Shown: piece by piece, positions 1-7,635 of the stretch
Numbering within the stretch: position 1 is the stretch's first letter
Layout: each line of letters opens with the position of its first letter
Assembly (NCBI GenBank): GCA_035292585.1
Contig: DATDPU010000155.1
Span: 1-64,000 of the forward strand
Source of the DNA: DASSFZ01 sp035292585
Lineage (GTDB): Bacteria > Chloroflexota > Anaerolineae > Fen-1058
Reading direction: 5' to 3'
Length of the DNA: 64,000 bases
Notes under the pieces: generated by a model
The model's input: the letters and a program-made list of their open reading frames with translations, nothing else
What the model was told of the DNA's origin: nothing
Database searches by the model: none
Made by a program: the position numbers and the translations under genes

Positions 1-1080
1 GCGGTAAGAGGCGCGACCCCTGTTCATGCTGATCGACTTGGACGTGATCTTGCTGCGAGTGTACGGCGCGACGTGCACCACCTTGCCGCCGGTGTCCTGG
101 TGCTGGCCCGTGCCGGCGAAGGCCATCGACAGAATCTCGCCCTTGGCGCCCTTGCCCATCAAGTAGCACGACGGATACTTCATCGTCAGCTTACTGCCCA
201 GGTTAGCGTCGGTCCACTCCATCGTCGCGTCCTCCTCGACGATGGCGCGCTGGGTGACCAGGTTATAGACGTTGGCCGACCAGTTCTGGATCGTGGTATA
301 GCGGCAGCGCGCGCCCTTCTTCACGACGATCTCGATCACGCCGGAGTGGAACGAATCGCGCGAGTAGACCGGCGCGGTGCAACCCTCAACGTAATGCACC
401 TGCGCGCCTTCGTCCACGATGATCAGCGTGCGCTCGAACTGGCCCACACTCTCCGAGTTGAGGCGAAAGTAGGCCTGCAAAGGCATCTCGACGTGCACGC
501 CCTTGGGCACGTACACGAACGACCCGCCCGACCATACCGCGCTGTTGATCGCGGCGAACTTGTTGTCCTGGATCGGAATGATCGTGCCGAAATGCTCTCT
601 GAACAGGTCGGGGTAGCGCTTGAGGCCGTCGTCGCTGCTCAGGAAAATCACGCCCTGCTTCTCGAGGTTCTCCTGAATGCTGTGGTAAACCATCTCGCTT
701 TCCTACTGGGCGCCGACGCCCGCCAGAAACTTGCGCTCGGCTTCGGGGATGCCCAGCTTGTCGAAAGTATTCTTGATCGTTTCGGGAACCTCGTCCCAAC
801 TACCCTCCGTTTTTTCGGAGGGGCGGATGTAGAAATAAATCTCGTCCAGGTTCAGGCCGGACAGGTCAGCTCCCCAGGTGGGCGTCGGGCGTTTGATCGC
901 GTGCTCGTATGCCTTCAACCGGAATTTGCGCATCCATTCCGGCTCACCCTTCATGTGCGAGATCGCTTCGACCACTTCACGGGTGAAGCCCTTGCCCGAT
1001 TTAAAGACGTAGCTCGCCTGATCGGCAAACCCGTACTTGTACTCTTTCAACTGTTGTAGTTCTTTTTCTTGCGTCGCCAT
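1..1080 (-). pseudogene. sufB: SufB, Fe-S cluster scaffold subunit, with in-frame TAG and cut by the window edge
   Basis: SufB is the scaffold subunit of the SufBCD iron-sulfur assembly complex. Translation from the ATG at 1078-1080 (MATQEKEL) gives a typical SufB N-terminus. Codon 126 is TAG (complement of 703-705), where the family usually reads GVGAQYESE; here GVGAQ is followed by stop and then ESEMVYHSIQ. The frame continues unbroken to base 1, with typical SufB sequence such as GGSFVYVPKGV, VEGCTAPVYS and QHQDTGGKVV. One base change from TAC or TAT to TAG explains it. It may be a true nonsense mutation, a sequencing error or amber readthrough; a restart at MVYHSIQ (ATG 691-693) is possible. 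The 3' end lies beyond the window. It follows sufC by about 20 bases, so the two are co-transcribed. Confidence 0.85.
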
Positions 1081-1099
1081 TGAGTTCTCCCTTGCCCGA

Positions 1100-1942
1100 T
1101 CAAGCCGATTCGGCAACAGCCGGTAAACCTAAACGCTGGCGAATCGTTTCGTAGCCGCCCGCCTCGAGTTCCAGCGCCAGCTCCGGGCCGGCGGTCAACA
1201 CGATGCGGCCATCGTACATGATGCTGACCACCTCCGGCTTGATGTAATTCAACAGCCGTTGATAGTGGGTGATCACCAGCGCGCCCATCTTCGGGCCGAG
1301 CAGCGTATTGACGCCCTCGGCCACCAGTTTCAACGCATCGATATCCAGCCCGGAGTCCGTTTCATCCAGGATCGCCATCTCCGGTTCGAGCACGGCCATC
1401 TGAAGGATCTCGTTGCGCTTCTTCTCGCCGCCGGAGAAACCCTCGTTCAAATATCGACCGGCAAACGCCTGATCCATCTTGAGCAGCTTCATCTTGCTGA
1501 TCAGCAGCTTGCGGAACTCCGGGATCGAAATGCCTTTCTTGCCCGTGGCCTGCGTCGCGAGCAGCGGGCCGGTTGAGCCGCCCGTTGCGCCGGCTGCCTC
1601 TTCGGCAGCTTTCAGGCGCGCATTGAGCGCCGTCCGCAGGAAGTTGGCTACAGTGACGCCCGGAATCGACACCGGATACTGGAACGCCAAAAAAAGCCCA
1701 AGTCGCGATCGCTCATCCGCACTGAGCTCTAAAACATTCTGCCCTTTCCAGAGGACTTCACCGCCGACGACCTCATAGCCGGGGTGGCCCGCGATCACGT
1801 AGGCCAATGTGCTCTTGCCGGATCCGTTCGGCCCCATGAGCGCGTGAACCTGACCCTGATCGACTGTGAGGTTCACGCCCTTCAGGATTTCATTGTCTTC
1901 GACCCTGACCCGCAGGTCACGAATAACGAGCTGATCAGCCAT
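1100..1942 (-). CDS. sufC: SufC, Fe-S assembly ATPase
   Basis: SufC is the ABC-type ATPase that drives SufBD. The 280-residue product has Walker A GPNGSGKST (37-45), a Q-loop in FLAFQYP, the signature FSGGEKKRNE (169-178) and Walker B MAILDETDSGLD (189-200), all typical of SufC. An insert rich in Ala, Gly and Thr (about 112-136) is longer than in many homologues. An open frame extends upstream to 2122, but the start at 1940-1942 (MADQLVIRDL) is chosen because GGAGG lies about 10 bases before it and because the upstream extension runs through a palindromic repeat. It is transcribed leftward with sufB from a promoter near 2094-2122, facing away from the regulator gene. Confidence 0.95.
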   Translation of the reverse strand: MADQLVIRDLRVRVEDNEILKGVNLTVDQGQVHALMGPNGSGKSTLAYVIAGHPGYEVVGGEVLWKGQNVLELSADERSRLGLFLAFQYPVSIPGVTVANFLRTALNARLKAAEEAAGATGGSTGPLLATQATGKKGISIPEFRKLLISKMKLLKMDQAFAGRYLNEGFSGGEKKRNEILQMAVLEPEMAILDETDSGLDIDALKLVAEGVNTLLGPKMGALVITHYQRLLNYIKPEVVSIMYDGRIVLTAGPELALELEAGGYETIRQRLGLPAVAESA

Positions 1943-1974
1943 AAGGTACTGCTGCCTCCGTTCAAGATTTCTCG

Positions 1975-2077
1975 AATTCCAGGACTTACGCAGTTGGCGC
2001 GGCAGTTGCACTGCCGCCGCCTCATCTGCCGCAGTACAACTGCGGCAGCAACATGCAGCTGCGTAAGTCCTGGAATT
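1975..2077. repeat. Palindromic element with 19-bp inverted ends in the sufCB leader
   Basis: The ends AATTCCAGGACTTACGCAG (1975-1993) and its exact reverse complement (2059-2077) enclose two smaller palindromes built on GCGGCAGTTGCACTGCCGC and GCCGCAGTACAACTGCGGC. There is no coding capacity. It looks like a MITE or palindromic repeat and lies in the untranslated leader of sufCB. Confidence 0.85.
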
Positions 2078-2093
2078 ACCTTTATTCGTGCGG

Positions 2094-2122
2094 ATTCTAA
2101 CACGCGGGCTTATATTTGTCAA
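2094..2122 (-). promoter_or_regulatory. sufCB promoter
   Basis: Read leftward: -35 TTGACA (2122-2117), a 17-base spacer, -10 TAGAAT (2099-2094). The -35 hexamer is one arm of the inverted repeat at 2117-2151. Confidence 0.7.
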
Positions 2123-2151
2123 TACTTCTCAAGAAAATTGAAATATTGACA
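2117..2151. promoter_or_regulatory. Inverted repeat, candidate SufR operator
   Basis: TGTCAATA (2117-2124) and TATTGACA (2144-2151) form a perfect 8-bp inverted repeat with a 19-base spacer. Each arm contains the -35 hexamer of one of two divergent promoters. A repressor bound here could block both, which suits autoregulation by the adjacent SufR-like protein. The function is inferred from position. Confidence 0.6.
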
Positions 2152-2174
2152 TACCCCTACCCTTGTGATATACT
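2146..2174 (+). promoter_or_regulatory. Promoter of the SufR-like regulator gene
   Basis: TTGACA (2146-2151), 17-base spacer, TATACT (2169-2174): near-perfect sigma-70 consensus. The start codon follows at 2212. Confidence 0.8.
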
Positions 2175-2211
2175 TCCCTCGGATTTTGGTCTTTTGGCTG
2201 AAAACAAGCGT

Positions 2212-2841
2212 ATGCAAGATATTCGTAATGCAATTCTGAACCTGTTACGAGAACGGGGTCAAGCGACCGCGGTTGAAATCGCCGATGCGGTCGGGATGTC
2301 CCCGGTCAACGCACATTACCACCTGGGTCGCCTTGAGCGCGAGGGGTTGGTCGTTGTCGAACCGTTGCGGCAAGGGGTCGGGCGTCCGAAATACCTCTAT
2401 TCGCTCGCCGGCGCCGCATTGGAACAGTTCCCCCAATCCACTCACCGGCTGGCCGATCGCTTGCTGGACGCGCTCCAGGCGCAGTTGACGCCACAGCAGA
2501 TCGAGGCGGTGTTCAACCGCATCGTTGCGGACATCGCTACCGAACGTGGCGCGGATTTCAAAGATAAGTCCTTAGAAGATAAGATTGAAGTTCTCGTTGG
2601 CTTGTTGGGCGAAGAAGGGTTCTTCTCGCGCGTAGAAAAGGTCGGGCAGGATTTTCAGCTCACGCAATGCGGCTGCCCTTACCAATATGTCGTCGAACGA
2701 CATCCCAGCATCTGCGCGATCGACCTTCAATTGATCAACGCGACCCTGGGCACGCCGGTCGAACGCGGCAGCTGGATTCTCAACGGCGACCACGTTTGCA
2801 CCTTCCACGTCAAGGTCAACGCGGACCACGTGAACGCATAG
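2212..2841 (+). CDS. sufR: SufR-like HTH transcriptional regulator
   Basis: This 209-residue DNA-binding protein probably senses Fe-S status and represses the suf genes. Residues 1-70 form a winged helix-turn-helix (ATAVEIADAVGMSPVNAHYH) followed by a GVGRPKYLYSL wing, as in DeoR/ArsR-type SufR proteins. The C-terminal half carries four cysteines at 153, 155, 168 and 196 (QCGCPY, SICAID, HVCTFH), plausible ligands of an Fe-S cluster; the CxC pair differs from the CxxC of cyanobacterial SufR. The ATG at 2212 is chosen over an upstream in-frame start at 2116 because the latter would lie upstream of the promoter. It is divergent from sufCB and followed 9 bases later by a SufT-like gene. Confidence 0.85.
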   Translation: MQDIRNAILNLLRERGQATAVEIADAVGMSPVNAHYHLGRLEREGLVVVEPLRQGVGRPKYLYSLAGAALEQFPQSTHRLADRLLDALQAQLTPQQIEAVFNRIVADIATERGADFKDKSLEDKIEVLVGLLGEEGFFSRVEKVGQDFQLTQCGCPYQYVVERHPSICAIDLQLINATLGTPVERGSWILNGDHVCTFHVKVNADHVNA

Positions 2842-2850
2842 GGAGACTGC

Positions 2851-3180
2851 ATGTCGGATATCACCGAGGAAACGACCGTCCAATACAGTGAGAAAGAGCA
2901 AGCCTTACGCGATGCGCTGCGCGAAGTCATCGATCCGGAACTGGGCATGAGCATCGTCGAACTGGGGCTGATTCGCCAGGTCGATTTTCAACCCGATTTG
3001 ACTGAGCTGACGATGATCATGACGACGCCTTTCTGCCCTTACGGCCCGGCGCTGATCGAGCAGACCCGCCGCGCCGCCGAGAAACACGTGCAAGGCCCGA
3101 TCAAGATCACGCTGGGCATGGAAATGTGGGAGCCGTCGATGATGGAGGGCGGCCCGCCGGCCGAGTGGGGCCTGTTCTGA
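2851..3180 (+). CDS. MIP18/DUF59-family Fe-S assembly protein (SufT-like)
   Basis: This 109-residue protein belongs to the MIP18 (DUF59) family, which includes SufT and PaaD and helps Fe-S cluster maturation or transfer. The hallmark features are visible: EVIDPELGMSIVELGLI near residues 29-45 and the conserved cysteine motif MTTPFCPYGPAL. The C-terminus ending in PPAEWGLF is like that of stand-alone SufT-type proteins. The gene starts 9 bases after the regulator stop, with GGGAG before the ATG, so the two form an operon. The family is clear; the exact substrate is not. Confidence 0.85.
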   Translation: MSDITEETTVQYSEKEQALRDALREVIDPELGMSIVELGLIRQVDFQPDLTELTMIMTTPFCPYGPALIEQTRRAAEKHVQGPIKITLGMEMWEPSMMEGGPPAEWGLF

Positions 3181-3238
3181 TTCAGACTGACAATTCAGTT
3201 TTCCGCGCGCACGCTAAATGGGTGTTGGCGCGTACGGC

Positions 3239-3261
3239 TCGAGCGGGTTTCGCCCCGCTCG
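3239..3261 (+). terminator. Possible hairpin terminator after the sufR operon
   Basis: CGAGCGGG and CCCGCTCG pair around a short loop just after the SufT-like gene. The tract after the stem (GTGCTGTTTC) is only weakly T-rich. Confidence 0.35.
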
Positions 3262-3281
3262 TGCTGTTTCTAGACCCGAAA

Positions 3282-3340
3282 AGACCTCGGAGGTTTGGCC
3301 CTCGCCGCTTCGGGGTGCTCTGCAAAAACCTCCGAGGTCT
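3282..3340. repeat. Inverted repeat, GACCTCGGAGGTT family
   Basis: AGACCTCGGAGGTTT (3282-3296) is matched by its perfect reverse complement at 3326-3340, 12 bases before the next start codon. A related palindrome lies inside the kinase gene at 20977-21009. Confidence 0.75.
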
Positions 3341-3352
3341 GGAGACGTATCG

Positions 3353-4168
3353 ATGACCACCGATTTCGCCGCCGCAATTTCCTCTCTCGATCACCAGATC
3401 GATCTGGCCCGCGCCGCGCTGCTCTTTGCGCGCGACGCTTATCCTGGGCTCGATCCCGATCGCTATCTACACCAGCTCGATGTCTGGGCGGATGCCATCC
3501 GTCCAGCGCTCGCCTCGCGCCGGAGTGAACCGCCTTTTGAAGTCTTGAACGATCTGCTGTTCGATCAGCTGGGTTTTTACGGCAACGACACCGATTACTA
3601 CGACCCGCGCAATTCGTACCTCAACGAGGTGATCGAGCGCCGCACCGGCTTGCCGATTGCGCTGTCGGTGATCTACCTGGAAATTGGCTGGCGGGTGGGG
3701 CTGCCGGTGAGCGGCGTCGGACTGCCGGGGCACTTCATCGTGCGCTGCGATCTAGACAAGCGCACTTGGTTCATCGATCCGTTTCATCGCGGCGACGTGC
3801 TCAGCGAGGCGGATTGCGCGCGCCTGGTGCGGCAGTCGGTCGGCGACTTGCCGTTCAGCCCGGCTCTGCTGCAACCCGTCACGCGCCGCCAGATCATCAC
3901 CCGCATGCTTACCAATCTCCAGGTGATCTACGTCCAGCATGAACAGTTCGCCCAGGCCCGGACGGTGATCGAACGTCTGCTCGAGCTCGATCCCGCCGCG
4001 CCCGAACACGTGCGCGATCTGGGCCTCATTCATTTCCGGCTGGGCGCTTTTCGCCGCGCCATCGATTTGCTGGTTGCGTACGCCGCGCTCAAACCGAAAG
4101 CCGGCGACCTGAACTCTATCCAACAAGTGATTCAGGTCGCGCACGGCGAACTCGCCCGCTGGAACTAA
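3353..4168 (+). CDS. SirB1-family transglutaminase-like/TPR protein
   Basis: The 271-residue product matches the SirB1 family: a transglutaminase-like N-terminal half (NSYLNEVIERRTGLPIALSV, VSGVGLPGHFIVR, FIDPFHRGDVLS) and a C-terminal tetratricopeptide half (VQHEQFAQARTVIERLLELD). The family is widespread and its biochemical role is poorly known; papain-like activity is unproven, and the Cys seen in transglutaminases is not clear here. The ATG at 3353 is preferred over upstream in-frame starts because the region before it is an inverted repeat. No obvious partner gene is adjacent. Confidence 0.8.
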   Translation: MTTDFAAAISSLDHQIDLARAALLFARDAYPGLDPDRYLHQLDVWADAIRPALASRRSEPPFEVLNDLLFDQLGFYGNDTDYYDPRNSYLNEVIERRTGLPIALSVIYLEIGWRVGLPVSGVGLPGHFIVRCDLDKRTWFIDPFHRGDVLSEADCARLVRQSVGDLPFSPALLQPVTRRQIITRMLTNLQVIYVQHEQFAQARTVIERLLELDPAAPEHVRDLGLIHFRLGAFRRAIDLLVAYAALKPKAGDLNSIQQVIQVAHGELARWN

Positions 4169-4234
4169 AAAGTACCTACCTGCACCGCATTTCTTGTCCA
4201 CCCTCACGAAGCATGCTAAAATCGATGCGCAGAG

Positions 4235-5431
4235 TTGACTAGCGAGAATGCTCGTGTGACGCCATCGACTTTTCGCCGGATTGCCGGCGTTTTGTTTGTA
4301 TCGCTTGCCTTGGGCCTGGGTTTCGTGGCCGGCCTGCTCACTGCGACGGTGATTCAGCCGGTCGCCTCAAGCGATCCGTCTGCTTCGGCCCGGATCGAGG
4401 AAGCCTGGCAACTGATCGAAAGCCACTTCCTGAATACCCTCCCACCCACCCAGACCCGCGCGTATGCGGCCATTCGCGGTCTGCTCGACGCGTTGAATGA
4501 TCCGTATACGGTATTGATCGAGCCGCCCGCCGCGCGTCTGGAAAACGATCAGCTGCGCGGACAGTTCGGCGGCATCGGCGCCGATTTGAGACGCGACGCC
4601 GACGGCCGCACGCTATTGGCCCCCTACCCTGATGGGCCGAGCGCGCGCGCCGGCGTCGTCGATGGTGATCAACTCATGGCGATCGAGGCGGCGCCTATCC
4701 AACCGGAGCAACGGCTGGACGAGATTGAGACGCAGCTGCGGGGGGATATCGGCAGCCGGGTGCGCCTGGCATTGGCGCGCAACGGCCAGACGTTCGAGAT
4801 CGAAATCGAGCGCGTGCAAATCGCGCCGCCGTCCACAACCTGGCGTATCATCGACAACGCACCGGAGATGGGCTATATTTCTATTCGAGTGTTCACCGAT
4901 CGGACGGTGACCGAAGTGCGCCAGGCCGTTGACGAGCTCCGCCGGCGCGGCGCGCACGCGCTGATCCTCGACGTGCGCGACAACGGAGGCGGCTTGCTGC
5001 AATCGGCTATCGACGTGACCGGCCAGTTCGTCGCCGGGGTGGTGATGATCGAACGCCAACGCGAGGGCGGCGAGCGCCAGTTCACCGTTCCGCCGGGCGG
5101 CGCGGCGCTCGATCTGCCGCTGGTCGTCCTGGTCAATCACAGCACGGCCAGCGCCAGCGAAATCCTCGCCGGCGCGCTGCGCGATCGGGAACGCGCCATC
5201 CTGATCGGCGAACATACCTTCGGCAAAGGCTCGGTGCAGAGTATCTATTCGCTGGCGGATGGATCGTCGTTGCACATCACGACGGCCGAGTGGTTCACGC
5301 CCAAGCGCACCGCCTTCAACGGTCGCGGTTTACTGCCCGACATCGAAGTCGCGCGCACCGCCGAGGATCAGGCGATCGGGCGCGATCCGGTTCTGGATCG
5401 CGCGATTGCTTATTTGCAGACCCAGCCATGA
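4235..5431 (+). CDS. S41-family C-terminal processing peptidase (CtpA-like), copy 1
   Basis: This serine protease is anchored by one N-terminal membrane segment (about 14-36: AGVLFVSLALGLGFVAGLL) with its body outside the membrane. It has a helical cap region, a PDZ domain (about 105-190) and the S41 catalytic core, with the Ser in HSTASASEILAG (about 303-309) and the Lys in TFGKGSVQS (about 330), the Ser-Lys dyad of CtpA proteases. Length (398) is usual for the family. The start is uncertain: TTG at 4235 or GTG at 4256; a TAAAAT box lies at 4215-4220. A paralogue follows at 5610. Such proteases trim or degrade exported proteins; the substrate is unknown. Confidence 0.9.
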   Translation: MTSENARVTPSTFRRIAGVLFVSLALGLGFVAGLLTATVIQPVASSDPSASARIEEAWQLIESHFLNTLPPTQTRAYAAIRGLLDALNDPYTVLIEPPAARLENDQLRGQFGGIGADLRRDADGRTLLAPYPDGPSARAGVVDGDQLMAIEAAPIQPEQRLDEIETQLRGDIGSRVRLALARNGQTFEIEIERVQIAPPSTTWRIIDNAPEMGYISIRVFTDRTVTEVRQAVDELRRRGAHALILDVRDNGGGLLQSAIDVTGQFVAGVVMIERQREGGERQFTVPPGGAALDLPLVVLVNHSTASASEILAGALRDRERAILIGEHTFGKGSVQSIYSLADGSSLHITTAEWFTPKRTAFNGRGLLPDIEVARTAEDQAIGRDPVLDRAIAYLQTQP

Positions 5432-5609
5432 GTAAGCCGTAGTGTAGGGCCTCGTGCCCGTTGCTCGCCCACGACCCCACAAGGGGGCGCAAGCAGGGGG
5501 CTAAGCTACTGTCCATGCACTTGTTCTGAACATGAGCCAGCCTGAACCAGTGACGGGGTCGCAGCATACAACATGGGCCGGCGTGAAACTGGAAAGACGA
5601 GAAGGGGAC

Positions 5610-6845
5610 ATGGACCGAAGTGCACGCTATTTAGTATATGGGTTGCTATCTGTCATCATCCTGGTCGGAGTGGGCTCAAGCACCTTCGTCCTCGGGTTGA
5701 GTTTGGGCCGGGCTGAATCGACAACGCTGACTGCACCACAGGTAAGCCTCGATCTCCCAGCCGGCTCATCCACACCGGCCAGTCTCGATTTTGAACAAAA
5801 TCTCCAGCTGCTGGAGGAAGCGTACAACCTGATCAAAGCGCAATACTATGGGGAGGTTCCCGAAGATGCCCAGCTGGCGTACGGCGCGATTCGCGGGATG
5901 CTGCAGCGCCTGGGCGATGACTATACCTCCTTTCTTGATCCCGCCATCGTCAAGATCGAAGAAGAGGATGCCTCCGGCGCGTTCGAGGGCATCGGCGCAT
6001 TCGTGCGCATCAACAACAGCCAGCGCGTCGAGTTGGTGCGCATCATCAAAGGCTCGCCGGCCGAGCAGGTGGGTCTCCGCGCCGGCGATCAAATTGCGGC
6101 GGTCGATGGCGAGTCGATTATCGGCTTCGGGATCTACGAAGCGATCGCGCTGATTCGCGGCCCGGCCGGCTCGCAGGTGAGGCTGACCATCCAGCGACCG
6201 GACGCCGAAGCCCCGTTCGAGATCACCGTTACCCGCGCCCGCATTGAAACACCGCTGGTCGAGGCGCGCATGATCGGATCGGATGTGGCCTACGTCAGCC
6301 TGACTGATTTTCAAGTGGTGACGGCTGCGGAACGGCTCAACACGGAAATCGAGGCGTTGCTCGCGCGTAATCCCAAGGGGTTGATCCTCGATCTGCGCGG
6401 TAATCCCGGCGGTTTTCTCGACGAGGCCATCGATGTGGCCGACCTGTTCCTGAATGAGGGCCTGGTCATGATCGAGCGCCAGCGCGACGGCGGCGAGGAG
6501 ACCTTCCGCAGCGACAGCGGCGACGCCGGCGAGGAAACCCCGCTGGTCGTGCTCGTCGATGGCGGTTCGGCCAGCGCCAGCGAAATTGTGGCCGGCGCGG
6601 TGCAAGATCGAGATCGAGGCGTCCTGATCGGTACGCTCACGTTTGGCAAAGGCTCGGTGCAGCGCGTGAACACGCTGTCCGACGGGAGCCAGTTGCGCGT
6701 GACCATCGCGCGCTGGTTCACGCCGAACAATCGCGCCATTCACGGTGAAGGGTTGGAGCCGGACATCGTCGTCGCGCCAGGGGAGAATGCGTCGCAAGAC
6801 CCGCAGCTCGATCGGGCCGTGGAATATTTGCGCACCGGCAAGTAG
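5610..6845 (+). CDS. S41-family C-terminal processing peptidase (CtpA-like), copy 2
   Basis: A 411-residue paralogue of the preceding gene. The N-terminal membrane segment spans about residues 7-30 (LVYGLLSVIILVGVGSSTFV), followed by a PDZ domain with GIGAFVRIN and AEQVGLRAGDQIAAVDG, then the protease core with GGSASASEIVAG (Ser about 321) and TFGKGSVQRV (Lys about 345). ATG at 5610 is chosen because GAAGGGG lies just before it; the open frame runs back to 5532 but without a good ribosome site. A palindromic spacer separates the two ctpA copies. Tandem duplication is likely; the two differ most in the region between the membrane segment and the PDZ domain. Confidence 0.92.
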   Translation: MDRSARYLVYGLLSVIILVGVGSSTFVLGLSLGRAESTTLTAPQVSLDLPAGSSTPASLDFEQNLQLLEEAYNLIKAQYYGEVPEDAQLAYGAIRGMLQRLGDDYTSFLDPAIVKIEEEDASGAFEGIGAFVRINNSQRVELVRIIKGSPAEQVGLRAGDQIAAVDGESIIGFGIYEAIALIRGPAGSQVRLTIQRPDAEAPFEITVTRARIETPLVEARMIGSDVAYVSLTDFQVVTAAERLNTEIEALLARNPKGLILDLRGNPGGFLDEAIDVADLFLNEGLVMIERQRDGGEETFRSDSGDAGEETPLVVLVDGGSASASEIVAGAVQDRDRGVLIGTLTFGKGSVQRVNTLSDGSQLRVTIARWFTPNNRAIHGEGLEPDIVVAPGENASQDPQLDRAVEYLRTGK

Positions 6846-6859
6846 ACAACGAATGCAAC

Positions 6860-6936
6860 TGTAGGAGGCACACCTGCACTTGCAGCGCAGGCGCAAGTGT
6901 CTCCTGATGCCGACTGTCGGCGACAGGAGTCGCCTA
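6860..6936. repeat. TGTAGGAGGC-family element before smpB
   Basis: Begins TGTAGGAGGCACACC (6860-6874) and ends GGAGTCGCCTA (6926-6936), imperfect inverted ends also found at 11820, 29901 and 35946. An inner palindrome GCCGACTGTCGGC is present. The right end supplies the AGGAG ribosome site and the first base of the smpB start codon. Confidence 0.6.
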
Positions 6937-7409
6937 TGGCGAAAACGTCGAATTCCGACATCAAGGTCGTCGCCACCAACCGTAGCGCAACGCATGACTA
7001 CACGCTCGACCAACGGTTTGAGGCGGGCGTGGCGTTACTCGGCGCCGAAGTCAAATCGGTGCGCGCCGGCCGCGCTAACTTGCGCGAAGGTTACGTGCAG
7101 GTGCGTAATGGCGAGGTGTTCCTCCTCAACGCCCATATCGCGCCCTACGATCCGGCCGGCCGCGAAGGACACGATCCGTTGCGGCCGCGCAAGCTGCTCC
7201 TGCACAAAAAAGAAATCACGAAGCTGGCGGCCGGGGTTCAGGAACGGGGCTGGACGATCGTCCCCTTGAAAATGTACTTAAAAAACGGCCGCCTCAAGCT
7301 CGAGATCGCGCTGGCGCGCGGCAAGCGGCAATACGACAAGCGCGCGGCCATCGCCCAGCGCGATGCGCAGCGTCAGATCGAGCGCGCCTTGAAGGAACCG
7401 CGCGAGTGA
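6936..7409 (+). CDS. smpB: SsrA-binding protein SmpB
   Basis: SmpB binds the tRNA-like domain of tmRNA and brings it to stalled ribosomes in trans-translation. The 157-residue product shows the family core: ATNRSATHDYTLDQRFEAGV, GAEVKSVRAGRANLREGYV, NAHIAPYDPAG, DPLRPRKLLLHKKEI, KMYLKNGRLKLEIALARGK, and the C-terminal basic tail KRQYDKRAAIAQRD that enters the mRNA channel. ATG 6936 is preceded by AGGAG. Its partner tmRNA gene lies 1.2 kb downstream on the same strand, with one NYN-domain gene between, so the trans-translation pair is clustered here. Confidence 0.97.
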   Translation: MAKTSNSDIKVVATNRSATHDYTLDQRFEAGVALLGAEVKSVRAGRANLREGYVQVRNGEVFLLNAHIAPYDPAGREGHDPLRPRKLLLHKKEITKLAAGVQERGWTIVPLKMYLKNGRLKLEIALARGKRQYDKRAAIAQRDAQRQIERALKEPRE

Positions 7410-7635
7410 GCCAGCGGCTGGCGCTTGCGCCTTTCCCGATGTCCTGTGGTAAAATTAGCCCAACTGCAACATCCCAATCCGACCCGCAACCGGTACGTCG
7501 AGTGTGTCAGCCGGCGGCATTATGCCCGTCTATTTCTATTTGCGCTTCAGCCAATGCCTTTAACAACCGAAGGAATCCCTGGTTGACTTCAATCTTTCAA
7601 GTCGCCCATCGTCATTGCAAAAGAGGAGGTCAGTC

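Noticed and set aside
73..1059. Rightward open frame of 328 codons at the window start
   Set aside because: Antisense to sufB. It is uninterrupted only because the other strand has the coding bias; sufB motifs on the minus strand are clear.
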